Below, one piece after another: positions 48,884 to 62,322 of a stretch of 64,000 bases of DNA. Under the pieces are notes generated by a model, which had not been told where the DNA came from, ran no database searches, and was given only the letters and a program-made list of their open reading frames with translations. The position numbers and the translations under genes are program-made. The DNA comes from Rhynchospora pubera (taxonomy: Eukaryota > Streptophyta > Magnoliopsida > Poales > Cyperaceae). Within the stretch, counting starts at the first letter, position 1, and every line of letters begins with the position of its first letter. The DNA lies in contig CM051462.1 of NCBI GenBank assembly GCA_028095005.1, forward strand, positions 124,176,752-124,240,751, given 5' to 3'.

Positions 48884-51800
48884 TTAGTTCCTAAACTCTC
48901 CCCCTTGTCTAGGTCTGGATATCCATAGAGAGCTGAGTGCACGAAGGCGATGAAAGTATTCAGTGATTGCAAGGAAACATCGTGCTGCCTGACGGACGGT
49001 TAGGATCTGATGGAGCCTATGAAGTGTCTGAATTCGTAGACTGTCTGCCTGTATAAGAGAAACATTATTTTTGAAATTGAATAAATAATCCAAAATGTGT
49101 GATTAAATAACAATAAAACATGTAGCTAATTGAGCCCAATGAGAGCTATTATTTGATGTAAGAAATTGCTTTAAAATTGAGTCTTCATGTATCAAATAAT
49201 GCACATATACAGCATTTTCTTGTGGAACAGAAACAGTTTGAAGTTCGTACCCAATGGTTTAGATTATAACAACTCTCGTGCATTACGAACAAATGTCGTT
49301 TCAGTTCAGCATTCCAACTTTCCTATTGACAATATGTTTGTTGACTTAAATCATCTGATTCTGATTTTCTTTTTCCTTATTCTCCTGCATATTCCCGTGT
49401 ACTTTTCTACAATATATATATATACACACATACCCTATATTTCTCAAGAAAACGATGCACAAGATTTTGATGGTTGACAATGGGTGTGTTTGGTAATTTG
49501 AGTTTGAATAAGGTGAATACAAAATAAATTCTATTCGCTTGAAATCAAACAACACATGAATAAAGAATTTGAATTCGAGAATCAGTTCTTGATTTAGTGA
49601 CAAAAAGCAATGCATCTTAAGTGTAAGGTCGCAGGTTGGAAACCTGAGAGTCTTTCATAGACATTTAATTTAAAAAATAAGTTGCAGGCTTGACATCCAA
49701 TTTATCTTAAAAAAAAAATAGACTCATTCGGATGCTTATTCATATTCTAACAAAAATTTAATGAATAAGCATGCCAAATTCATTATTCCTTATTCATATT
49801 CCTTATTCTCGTCTCCCTATGTATTTTCAGGTGCTATACTTTTATATATTGTAAGTTGTTTACCTAAATTAACTAGGTAGGTTTGCTTTATATATAACTA
49901 AAAACAATCAGGTAGTTACGGGTGTGTTTGGATGAGCCATGAATAAGGAATAAGAATAAGAAATTTTGGTATGCGTGCTTATCCAAATTCCTTATTCTTA
50001 TACCATGGTTTTGTTAGTATAAAAATAAGGGTCCAAATTCCTTATTCTTGCGTTGTTTGGGTTGCACAAGAATAAGAATAAGCACGCATACCGGAATTTC
50101 TTATTCTTATTCCTTATTCAGGGCTCCAAACACACCCGTAACGTATACTGGACCAGATAAGTACTTGACACGTAGTGCAGATACTGATATTTCTTTTACT
50201 ATAGAAAGTAGTTAGTTAACGATCGAGGGGGTAGAATATGCATAATATATAAATTGGTCAAGTTGACAATTTTGAAACATTAATGCTAAAAGTCTAACCG
50301 TGCTTCTCTTATTATATTAATTTAACGACTCAACTACACCATTGACTCTCTCTAATATCTCTCAATAATAAAAGAAATCCATCTAAAAATGTATTTGATA
50401 AACATTAGCTAGCAATTGCAACGTACGCAACCTGAAATATATATATTACATTTATTTTCTTATGTGTCGCCAGAAGATGCTGAAGTTTAGAATCCCTAGT
50501 TACAAGCTACATGAGTTGTATTATTTTATTGGTAAAGACTAAAAGAATGCTTAGTCATGTCATTGGTCCCACTTGTAGTACTTATTAGGCAAATTAGAGG
50601 ATAGAGTCATACAGACAATTTGAAAACTTCTTTGGTTTTTTTTTATTACATCTTTTTTTTCCAAAAGGCAAGCTTTTAGTTTTTCTTTTAGATGGGCTTC
50701 TTGGTTCTATTCGTGCTTCAATATTCCCCTCTCAACCACTTCAAGCTCATGATGATCCATGCATGACATCACAGTACTGTTATCACCATGAACCCCCTTA
50801 TAATTAATAATCTTAATTAACTCTTTAATTGCCCATCTGATCGATTCGCTTCAAATGAGTTGTATATGACTAAAATGTGTATTCAATTACCTGTGTATAT
50901 ATCCCTCGTGTTTACTGACTAGAACATTTACATGTGTACATACAGTATGCAGTAATTTTTGTTGTAGACATGTCTGTATGAATGCAGAGTCATACCTCTC
51001 CACTTTAAAAATATAATTACCTGCCTAACAAAGGCTTCAACGGAGGAGAGCTTGGACATGGCGACAGACAAGCTGCCCACAAAGCTGGCCACGTCGATAG
51101 TCGAGCTTGTTAGCACGTCGGAGGTGACAGTTTCAGAGAGAGACCGGTAGACGGCATCAAGACCATGATTGAGGGCATCTTCAGATTCTTGTACGGACTG
51201 TTGCAGGTTGCAGATTGCCACTATTTGCTGTTCCGTCAATGGCTCGACGTGCCTCAACACAACCTAATTAATTTGTCAGGCGTTAATACAAAGTTAGAAA
51301 CATGATGCAGCATGTAGCGTTAATTAGCATTGAGGAAAACCACATGCCTTCGATTAAGTAGTCACTAGATTAAGAAAAGTTGCACTTGTTTGCTAACAAG
51401 TATAATAAAAGACTTAATAAATTGACAAAGGAAAATTCGTTTCATTATTATTTTTCTTTTGTGTTATTGTAATCTTTTGCAACATTTGAAAAGAAAGTAC
51501 TACCCAAAAATATTTTTTGTATATTAGTAAATTACTATGTAAATGATGTAGTAAAGAAACTCCAAACAAGTATATGCATTTGTTAATCAAAACTCTTAAA
51601 CCTAATAACATGACACATCGACTTAATTAATTATACATGCATAGGTCAAAATGAGCAGTTGCATGCCATCTTTAAAGGACAATAATACTTAAAACTCCGA
51701 CCGACCTACCTGTACACGTTGACACATCTTAATCATATCAATTATTTTATCTTAAGTTGACTACACACATATCCTACTCAAAATGCCAGTGGCTGCCATA

Positions 51801-54800
51801 AATTTAAATGTTTGAAGTAACTTCGAGTTAATTATCTTTTATTTATTGATCAATGACAATCTAGTAAAAATGTATCAAGGGAAAAAACAAAGCCAAAGAA
51901 TATTTTGAACTCATTTTCGAGAAAATTAAAGAAGGCAAAATTGAACTGGCTATATATATCTAACCACGCAAGAGGCTCAGGTGATGGCGACCAAGTGTAC
52001 TTATTAGGGACTTAGCAATAGAAGTACACTTTGCAAAGTTTGATTAATTTACTATTAACTATTAAGCTCTAAAATAGTTTTCCTTTCTTTTTCTTTCATT
52101 TGATGAGAATTGAAAATTATAACTAAAGATAACTAACGGGAAAGCGACATATCCAACCTAAAGCTCTTATTGGTAAGGTGCCAATAGAAATATGTTATGT
52201 TTCAAATATCTCTAGAAAACTAAATCTTGTTAAATAATTTTAGAAATTTTAAAAAGGTAACAAATCCATATGTAAATTTGGAATCTATCTCTATCACATT
52301 TCTAACCTCTCCATACCACATCACCTACTTTCCCTTACCTCTTCTTCATCACAACCACAACAGCCAACAGGTATCCCAATCCCTCAAGTTATTAACTATT
52401 CACTAGTGTAGACATTTCACCAGATTAGTTAATCCATCTTCTTTTCAACAAGGTTACTTTCAAATAGATTATATAAATCTTTAACCTTAGAGTTTCAGAA
52501 AATCCAAATTCGATCCTAAAATTGATTCTCTTGGACTTGTAATGCTATTTGTTTGTGTAGGTATTTGTCCTTCAATTTGCTGGCTTTCCTCGAAATCAGA
52601 GATGCAAGAAAACACCTTATTCATCAACAGTTTCAAATTGTTGTATGAATTCGAATAAGTACAATATAGTGTGTTTACAAGCTCGTTTGTTGAGAGGAGA
52701 TATTGAACTATACTTAGTTTTTTGACACATCAAACAATTTGTAAATTTTATAATTATTTCAAGTTACAAAGTCAGATTTGACCTTATTTCGATATCATGA
52801 AAGATGTATGACCATCGAACTGATAATTTTAAAATTTTATTTAGTAAATTTTCAAGAAAATGGATAATCAATGGTCACATGAAATCAATTTTATGTACTG
52901 ATTTAATTTTCACCATTAGATTTTATACAGAATTGACTCTCAGTTTCATTTAATTTTAGTTGTGAAAGCAGTTGTGCTAAGGGTTAATTTATAAAGTAAA
53001 GTACTGCTCAGTGTAATTTACATATTAAGATTTTTTTAAAAACTAAAATTTATTTATTTAGATTTTTGTATATAACTATTATTTTCAGGTTAGGAAAAAA
53101 TCATTAATTGCTGCAGGCCAATCTTTTCTTCCCTATCTAAGAAAATGTAAAGAATCTAAAATATATAATATTATGTTCAAGTTACCGGAATTTAGCGCAG
53201 GTCAACTTGTTTTTTTTTTATCTCTTATTGAGTTTTTCTTACATTTTGATCATTAATTTGAGTTATGTTGCAAGGTTGAGGCTTCGACCAAAAATCATTT
53301 CAGGTTCTTCAAAATAATTATTTTATGATCCTAGAGTAACTTTATGCTATCGATCAATTATTTAAAAGAGCAATTGTTCCAATAATGATAAGAGGAGAGT
53401 GGATATAACTACTTTCTTCTCAGTACATAAGAGCAAAAATGCTTTTAATGGGCAAGTAAAACAGTACTTGTTGGCAATAAATTTTATATTTTATCAAATA
53501 TGGTGGGTTGGAGAAACACTACTTAAACAGTACTTAGACAGTAATTTGTGAGATTATGCTACTTTATTATTATAAGTTTTATCGTTCTAAAAGGGGGGAA
53601 AAAAACTAGGGCCACCGCATGTTATTGAAATATTTTTTTTCAAAATCATGATGTAACTTCAAAAAATTAGTCCATTGTTCAAAACCTAACCTTTATAAGC
53701 TCTCCTGGACGGCAGCCACCAATCCACAGGAAACACCGTTCTGCTGGGCTCATCCATGTTCCTGTTGTGAGGTGAAACACATCTGACCTGGCAAGAGCAC
53801 CTTTTATATTGATCAACATCTCATGGTGCGAGAGTGCACTGTCTACTAGTAACTGCAACTGATTTTCTGGCAAGTGTTCCTCCAATGCTGCACGCAGTTG
53901 GCACATCAACTTGTGGTGATCGTCCATCCATCTGACATAGTCCATATCAAACATCGCAGCTTCTGGTTTTATATTTACACAGAACATATATGGTCAGTTA
54001 AAAATATTAGATGATAAAAGTTTTGGTAATTAACGACAAGTTAATTACTAAAATTCAAGTAATCCTAGCAAAAAACTGGCAATCTAATAAATCAAAAAAG
54101 GTATAATTAATGTGTCAAAAGTACAAGTTTTGCCAATGGCACAGATAAGTATTGCTTCCTTTTAGTTCATTTTTTCTTCTTTTGCAATTGCAATATTAAT
54201 TCAATACTCTGTGTAAGAAAAGAAATCACCTGGCGTGAGAGCCCCACTGACAGTCGGAAGTCCTTGGTCATTAGGAAGCGCACTACCACCTAAGATAGCA
54301 CCCTATTATATAGAAGAGGAGAGGTGGAAATAAGTAAAATAAAACTTAAACAAATTTTACAAATTAATAACTATCTTTATATTCTTCAAGAAAATCATTG
54401 AAAAGACATTATTATTCGATGAAGTCTTTTTTTCAATTTACAATCAGAAGATTGTTTTGTTTAATCAAATAGGAATAAAGTTGATTACTTTAATTTCTGA
54501 ATCATGTAGAAAAAATATTATTAATATATATCATTTAAGCAGTATAAAAATATTTTTGTTATGATTAAGTTAAATTAAATTGTAATATAGTATATTTCAT
54601 TTTATGAGTTATTAAAATTTAAATATTTGTGTGACAAAATGAAAACAGATGTAACTTCAGGTTTGTCATAGAAAGGCTATTTTGAAAAAACCTAATTAAT
54701 GAAGCTAGAAAAGAACAAGAATTTAATTGGCATGTACCTGAGCTCTAGCTATTTGAAGGTCTTGCTCTAGCTGACTTAACCTTAATCTACTTGTTTCCAG

Positions 54801-57790
54801 TTGTTGGATATAAGCCTGCAGGTTAGGAGATGAAAAGCAGGATTATCACATGATAAACAATAATATCATTATAAGTTCACCGAAATAATCATTTAGAAGA
54901 CAACTCTATCATGTATAAGTTCATTAGAAGTTTCCCAACAATTCGTAGGTTATTTCTATTTATAGAAATGCACATTGAAGTAAAATACATGTAGATTAGC
55001 ACATTTGATTATAAATAATGTCATTCTATCATGAAAATATGAAAAATGCCTTTTGTACCATGCACGCAAATAGGACCTGTAAGTTATAAGTGGCACAATA
55101 GATATAACACATGCTACCTTCAAAAAAAAAACTCATGCCAGATTGTTATTCAAACAAGAGTTGGTCACATTTTCTTGACTCGTACCCATTTCATACCTTC
55201 TTTCGAAGCCTACTTTTCCTAGCTGCTTCTCTATTCTGCGCAAGCCTTCTCAAGGTCTGTAAAGACAAACAAAAACTTAACTAATGATATGATAAGTAAT
55301 ATTGTTATGACTTTCGGTGTCGGTTCTCACATAAGGTGATACAACCATTATGTAATGCTATCCGAAAGGTACGTACTAATGGCTCCATGAGTAACCACAC
55401 CAAATTAAAGTAAAAAACTGGAAGGAGAGTAGACCCAGATAAAATATTGTAAAAGATCATTAACCAAAATGATATATTGCCAAAACTCAAAAGCAAAATG
55501 TAGCAGTTAGTTGCTTATTTTTTAGTTCTGAGACATTATTCTATATCTTAATATCTTAATTTAAAGTAGGGTTGGTGCAACTGTACCTTTGGGTCTGGAG
55601 TTTTTGGTGCGTCTTGTTCAGAGCTTGATGTTGTGGCTTTTCGACTTCCTTCCCTCTGAATCAGTATACGAATATTCAGGTATTAGCGGCATTTCCTCAG
55701 ACAAAAGGAGAGAGATATAGATCAGGCGGGAGAGAGAGAGAGAGAGAGTATTAATTGACCTTAACAATAGGCCTGTAGTCATTGCCTTGATCCACTGAGA
55801 CAGGTGGTGCATGATCGCTGCTCTTGCGTTGGGCTGGGGGTACTCCCATGGATTGGGTTATCGGGCTTCTTGAAGTGCTTCCATTTGCTAATGCTTCACC
55901 AGCCTAAAAAGACTCATAAATGGACGTTATTAGCCGAGGGAAAATTCAAAAACCACAATTCCTAGCTATCTCTTATATTTGGTCTCTGTACCTCTAACAA
56001 TTGTATGATACAGCATAATTTTTTCCCCCTATTTCGTGGGGTTTTGCTCATATTTGTATTTAATAGTGAATAATTAACAAGATTACATGCTATTTTCTTC
56101 CCTTTTAAATTTGCAGACCCTTTTTTTTCATTTTGAACTAACAGGCGAAATAAGCCTACTGATGATTAAATGGATAGTTCAGACAGAATTTACAGACACT
56201 CTTTCACATAAGCTGATATTTAATTTAAAGCTTAAAAAAATGATATTTTCAATTTATAAAATCAATATATAATTAGAAAAAGAGAGAAAAGAGAGAGAGA
56301 TACCTGGGCAGAGGGGACCACGGAATGCATGGGCTGAGATGGGAACATGTTGAGGGTCTGATCTGCACACATAAACACCTGCATGCATTTAGCAATCTCT
56401 AATAGTGCAATTCAAGCTTGCAGCCTAAAGCACCCAATTCCTCAATTATTTTGTCTGTATGATAAGTTATGTAAACAATATGAAAGATATATTCCTCCGT
56501 CCATTAGTTTGACTGTATGTGCTTATTATTTTTTTTAATTAATAACACTATTTCCCGATTAATAAATTTTGAAAAAACAATATTCTAGATGGAGAAATAG
56601 ATAAATAAAGAAGTGTTCAAAGAAATTAAATTAACACTAAATAATAGTAACCTATATCTTCTGGTCATTGTTCCACACAGGATAGAAGTTTAGACTTGAA
56701 AATACTAACAGAAAGGAATTAATATAGCATATATAGAATGTGCCAACAAGGAACAATGGAAAGGAAATGGGAAGAGAAAAATAAAGAGTTGAAAGAGAAC
56801 TGATGAAAGAGAAAGGATAGACCTTTTCAGTTTTCACAGAAAGAAAGAAAAATCAAAAGGATAGAAAAAGCAGGGATGTCTTTCTTTTCCTAATTTCTGT
56901 ATTTCTTTTTTATTATGTTGACAATACTATCTCGCAAGGAAATTTAATTAGAATGTTGATCAAATATTGTCTCCAATCTGAGAAACAAACAGAGGAGAAA
57001 AAAATCGAATTGGCTTAGAAAATGAAGAGCGTAAGGAACAACCCTCATTTGAAAAAGGTAAGTAAGTTATAACTACCTCTTGTTATCCCAATGTGAAACA
57101 AAGAATCAGAGAATATTAAAAAATTAGGTAAGCAAGAGACGGATAGTAAGTGAGAGAGGTACGTCTGTTTTCTTGAAACGCCGATTGATCATGACCATCC
57201 AGATACTTAAAAATGTCTTGATCCAATTCGTGCATATCATAATCCTTACCCCTATATAATACACCGAAAAACAATAACAAACAAGTATAAGAAAAGGCAT
57301 GAGAAATACTTTTTTTAAATGTTATTTTAATTTTTAATTGGTACTAATTTATGGTCCTCGAAGTCCCTGAAGTATAAATGCTAAAATAAAGTGATAGAAA
57401 AATTGGACGACCTTGGTTAGCATTTTTATTTCCTTTATTTCTTTACCTATTTCAAAAATCATACCTGCTTCTTCTTGCTACCTAATGAAACAACAAAAAA
57501 CTACCGAAATTAGGGGGGGTGGGGGAGAGAGAAAGGAAAAAGGCTCAATTTGATTAATAAAAATACCAAAAGCAATTTCAAATCCATCTGGAAAAAGAAA
57601 AAGAAAACGTTGTGGAAATTAGAAAACAGAAATCCTGAAACAAAAACTCCAGTCAATAAATCGTCCCCAAAAAATTTTGTGCTCCCATTTTTTATTCTTT
57701 CAACAAAAATTATCAAATTGAAAGCCTTCAAGAAAAAGTAAATGACGTCTAGGATATACTAACTTACAGTGAAGATGATGGTTGACTCAT
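48884..57790 (-). CDS. TGA10: TGA-type bZIP transcription factor (TGA10-like)
   Basis: Eleven coding exons on -: 57790-57768, 57251-57163, 56362-56304, 55903-55760, 55655-55587, 55256-55197, 54815-54738, 54302-54230, 53962-53691, 51263-51021 and 49048-48884. All phases close, giving 424 residues. The basic region is at 129-148 with the N-x7-R signature (N136, R144), followed by a short leucine zipper (about 149-174). A DOG1/TGA domain fills the rest (about 200-415) with GTWMSPAERCFLWIGG, EPLTEQQI and FHRLRALSSLW. TGA factors bind TGACG (as-1) elements and, in several clades, partner with NPR1-like or ROXY proteins. The VEPLTEQQIV, TSD and YFHRL...RPRQGG wording is nearest to the TGA10 clade, by memory of the family. 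The start ATG lies on a separate 23-base exon. uORFs lie upstream. Confidence 0.9.
49588..49722 (+). repeat. tRNA-derived SINE, copy in the last TGA intron
   Basis: Box A-like TTGATTTAGTGAC, box B-like GCAGGTTGGAAACC, then GAGTCTTTCATAGACATTTA, an A-rich spacer, GGCTTGACATCCAATTTAT and an A tail. It is collinear with the - strand copy at 25405-25535. It may itself sit inside a GGGTGTGTTTGG-type repeat starting at 49489. Confidence 0.5.
49915..50142. mobile_element. Near-perfect foldback MITE in the last TGA intron
   Basis: Ends GTTACGGGTGTGTTTGGA and the inverse TCCAAACACACCCGTAAC form near-perfect inverted repeats. Direct GTA occurs at 49912-49914 and 50143-50145. Almost the whole 228 bp can pair (AATAAGGAATAAGAATAAGA with TCTTATTCTTATTCCTTATT). 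It lies in the 49049-51020 intron. Confidence 0.85.
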
Positions 57791-57834
57791 AGCCTTGAAT
57801 TACTCAGTAATTCTTGTTCTTTCTATTGATCCTT

Positions 57835-57849
57835 TTATCTCACAAACAT
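57835..57849 (-). other. Short upstream ORF, four codons, in the TGA leader
   Basis: ATG TTT GTG AGA TAA on -, 45 bases before the TGA start codon. Present in the mRNA only if the leader runs this far unspliced. Confidence 0.4.
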
Positions 57850-57947
57850 GGATCTTCTCACAAGCTAAATCAATTTCACTTCTTACAATTCTCCTTTGCC
57901 ACAGAGATAGTTTTCTTATCAGAAAAGCACGCAATAGAAGTTAAATT

Positions 57948-58124
57948 TCACCAATCGAAGTAGACCAACTTTTTTGTATCTCCAATCAGAGGTTTCTCCG
58001 ACAGGTTAAAATCTTGAAGATAAAAAGTAAGACAAACAAAAATAAAAGAGAGGTGTCTTTCTCCTCTGAGTTTCTCTTGAATCTCTTTCTCACAATTCTT
58101 TTTGACCAAGAGATATAAACGCAT
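57948..58124 (-). other. Upstream ORF of 58 codons in the TGA leader
   Basis: An ATG (58124-58122) opens a 58-codon frame ending TGA at 57950-57948, about 158 bases before the main start. It would lie in the 5' leader if transcription starts near 58180, as the TATA box suggests. The peptide matches nothing I know. Confidence 0.4.
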
Positions 58125-58205
58125 GCAGACTTAAAGAGATGTGGTGTACTGGTTTTAGTGTCTAATAGTCTAAGAGGAATTAGCAAAAGAGTTGGTAAGC
58201 TTGCC

Positions 58206-58216
58206 TTATTTATATA
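58206..58216 (-). promoter_or_regulatory. Probable TATA box of the TGA gene
   Basis: On - TATATAAATAA, about 415 bp before the start codon at 57790. Confidence 0.5.
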
Positions 58217-60168
58217 TTTCTTAATACATGGTGAAGTAGCTATCAAATTATAGTCATTTTCTACTTTGATTTAGTATTTAAAGCGCAAGGTCCGTTCACC
58301 GCACGGTGACTTTAACAGTATGTCTCGACAACAGCGTGCAATGACGAAAATATCCTTAGCTACGTGCCGTCATGCATGAGTGCGCAACCAAACCCGAATT
58401 GATGACTGTCACACTTACTAATGGTTTGCGATCCCCGACTCAGGATCGTGAAATGACAAAATTGCCCCTTTGTACCCGGAGGTAAGCAAAGAAAAGATAC
58501 AGTGAAAAGTGGCATGCATGGTATACTTCTCTGAGACAAGGTGCTCAAATATGAATGCAACTAATATAGACAAAGGTTGCTAATTAGTGAATCCAAAAAA
58601 AAATATGGTTTCTTAATAGTAAGAGCATAATGAAACCTAAATCGGAATATAAATTCTTTCCTGATCCTTTACCTATCCCAAATTATCGTTATAATTAAAC
58701 CTTGTGATGTTGAACAATTCAAATTAAAGGTGTATTTGTATATCGAAAACATGCACTAGCTTGTGTCAAAGATCATTTAATGACACTAATAAGAGAGAAA
58801 CAGAGACACATATAGTTGCACACAATATTTACTTAAAGATTTGATATGTGAATATATTTGGTCGAACAAGGATGTGGTTCTTAATTTGTAACATTGAGGG
58901 GCTTTATTGTGTACTTCAAGAGACAAGGTCAATTTTTTTTCGTTTTTGCGACTAGTCTTACCTGAAACATTTTTGACGCTGTATGATACATGCTGTTTAA
59001 ATCGTATGTACAACAGATTGCACATTCCAAATATCTTTGTCAAATTGACAAATTAAGGACAATGTACACAGGAATCATCCATAAAGGGTCATTATCAAAA
59101 AAAAACATTTTCCGCATCCTTTCTTGTTTGTAAAATATCTCATGTCAAACACTTTGAATTCCACAGCAGAAGAGACCAAGAAAACAAAATGCGTGCTATG
59201 ACATTAACAACCATGCACTGCGCTTGGACAGATATATACCAATTTAGTTATACATTAATATTAGGTAACAGTATATAGAGTGAATTTATTAATTAGCCTT
59301 TAGGAGATGCAAATCACCTACCATTAATGTATGTTACTTCATTAATTACTGAATTAAGCAATTGACAATTCTTCTTGCATTGAATCCCCAAAAATAAACC
59401 ACTTTCTGGTAAATGCCTTGTGCTATTGATTTCACACTAGAAAATAATACCTTTTTACATGTACCTTTTTTTTTAAAAAAAAAATGAGCTTAACACTTTT
59501 CATTACAACTTTTACATGAACGTAATGTTAATTTGTTGCTGATCTTTAGATACAATGCTCCGTTAGATGCAATTCAGAATCACAGCCGTTTGTAGAGACC
59601 AACGGCTCATATTAGTTGCATCCACTACAGAAAAACCTCCCATCAATTTGTAATTGATTCATTCGTTAGAACCAACACTACACTTTAGAGTCATGTACAG
59701 ATTAGTTGGACAGAATAAATGAACATTAACTGTTGAACCAGATCTTATGTGGCATTACTTCCATTGTATATATTTGTAATTGATTCATTCGTTCTGGAAC
59801 CCACCTCGTATATAATTCGTACACAAGTACCACTACATAATGTTCTGTAACTTATATATGCCAATTAATCAAAAATTAATACATTTGACTCTCAGTGCTA
59901 CAGCCTACACTCATTTCCTGGAAAGAATGGTAACGTCAGCATGACATGTATGAATCCTCCTGTGAATACTTACCGTGTCATATGTGTGCGGCATGGGTCC
60001 TGCTTTCTCTTTTGGGAACGTGGGCCTAGGAATATATTTAGGTGGTAGGCCCAATGATAGCCCCATTATAATTATATATATATATAGAGAGAGAGAGAGA
60101 GAATGGATTCAATCAAAGCACTTTGACCGGAGTCTCAGTTAAATCCCGTCAGATCTCAATTTTGAAAG
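58217..60168. other. Intergenic DNA upstream of the TGA gene
   Basis: AT-rich, with a TA/GA microsatellite near 60073-60102. No coding exon or RNA gene recognised. Confidence 0.35.
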
Positions 60169-60434
60169 TTCAAACGACCGATCCGAACCGTCAAATATGA
60201 TCTCCATATTGAAATCTCCTTGCCAACCAAAATTTTCATTTTTTTGAATTTTTTAAGTATTTTTTTCGGATTTTCAAAAATCATTAATCTAATTTGTTTT
60301 GAACCCTACAAAAATTGATGTTTTTGGAAATCCGAAAAAAATACTTAAAAAATTAAAAAAAATGAAAATTTTGGTCGGCAAGAAAATTTCAATATAGAGA
60401 TCATATTTGACGGTTCGGATCGGTCGTTTAGATA
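60169..60434. mobile_element. Foldback element with arms of about 125 bp
   Basis: GTTCAAACGACCGATCCGAACCG on the left is matched in inverse by CGGTTCGGATCGGTCGTTTAGA on the right. Pairing continues through ATTTTCATTTTTTT and TTTTTTCGGATTTTC. Outer ends and target duplication are not clear. Confidence 0.65.
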
Positions 60435-62322
60435 CGCTACATTTCAATATATATAATTCAGTTTCTGAGCTCTTTAGATACGCTACATTTTTATGGTTTA
60501 CGATCTTAATTCTGATCAAACAATCACGTGTTACATGATTATCTTTATTTATTTACAAGATATGTGTTTATTGTTTGAAAAACAATAAAATTTTCAAAAT
60601 AATATAATTTATTTTTTATATTATCTGGTGTATTTTTTTTAACAATTGTATTAAGTGATCTTAATTAAAGTCATGGGATATCCAAAGAATAATGTTTGAT
60701 GTATAAAATCTAATTTTCAAGTTTCAAAGAAGTGTATCTACATATTAAAAAAAAAAAAGGATTTCGTAGGAATACATCGATTTTCAAGTTCTGAACTTGG
60801 ATTGGTTGAAGCAAACTCAATTGTGAACCGGTCGCACAGCAATTTTTTTTTTTTTTTTTTAATGGCAACATCACATGCCTTACTTTCTCCAAATTATTTA
60901 TTGGTGACGAACAACCCCTCCAATTATTCATTTTGACATACCCGATCTTCTTCTCCCCACCAAATGACCTAAAATCTCTGTTTTTTTCTAGTCACCTTCT
61001 CGAGCATTCCACCATTAGGTTCTTTTATATTTAAACCGACAAATATTTCATGAAGAAAAATATAAATCATTTAAATTTTATTAAGTTTAGGATTTTTTCT
61101 GAAATTGAAGATAAATTAATTTATATCGCTTCACGGAAATCTGTTCTTTCAAGAACAAACAACATCATAAATTTCTTATCTTTTATTTCTTGTATACTGT
61201 TTTAATTTTGTTCATAATTTAAAAAACCCTATGAATATCAGAAAATATTAGTATGATGGCATTTAATTTTGACTGACTGATAATCTTCTTGTTAAATAAA
61301 CAAACTTTATATATAGCATAATTTTTAATTAACTCATGACGTTTGTGTTGAAAGGGGAAGAATTAGAAATTACTGATAGGTAAGTGATGTGATGTTAGTG
61401 CTCTTAAATTTATACTGTAATATACCTAAATTATGTCGCAAATATATGAATATCATCTAAGTATTTTGGGATCGAATCACAAGCTGGACGGTATTTTATC
61501 ACCAAGTTCTTATTCCATTTAATTAACTAGATTGGAATACAATTGGACGAGGAATTATGGTTAGTAATTGATAGATGTTTGAAATCCTAGGTTAAATAAA
61601 TTTGTAACCTTCGTTCTACCCTACTAATCGTTAGGGCAAAGGTAAGGATCGATCCACGGGGACAGTAAAAATGATAACCGGACTTAGTTTTTCTTAAAAG
61701 CTAGACAAAATAATTTTTGTAAGATTTTGAATTAAAGAAAATAGCAATCAAAATTAAGAAAATAATTATAAAATATTTTTTGGTTAATTTTTTTATGTTT
61801 TCTGGACTCAAACAGATGCAAGAAAAATGTCTTAAGATTTTGGGTTCATTTAATCTGGCTCTGGAACACTATTGCCTCGTGCTTTCACACGAAACAAACA
61901 AAAATTCGAACCGAAATCTATATATTTTGGACCAAAATTTATAGATTGTTGTGCCGAAAATTATTCCAGACTCTCTGTTTTGGTTTGATAATTTCAGATT
62001 AAGCTATGCAAAGGTTACTTGTCGACCAGACCTAAACCCTAGCTTCAGCTGTTGCAATTTTAGTTCGGGTTTGGTTTGGAACTCGATTTTTACCACGAAA
62101 CCAACTAGTCCTAAACTTTTGTGTCGGAATTTAATTGATTAAGGTCTTTGTCTTGAAACTCCAATGGTATCTAAGTCCTTTCATATCGTAGAAACTACAC
62201 CTATCGGTCGATTAGTTAACCCCTCTTTCGAGTGAATGGCTTACCTCAATTACTTAGCATATTTCACAATTTATTCTAGTTTAATGACCTAAAAATGCTG
62301 CAGTTCATTCGTAGGTAAACAA
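60435..62322. other. Intergenic DNA, possible decayed retroelement
   Basis: No coding signal. GGTAAGGATCGATCCACGGGGACA near 61640 recalls sequences often seen in plant retroelement-derived intergenic DNA, but I cannot assign a family. Confidence 0.25.
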
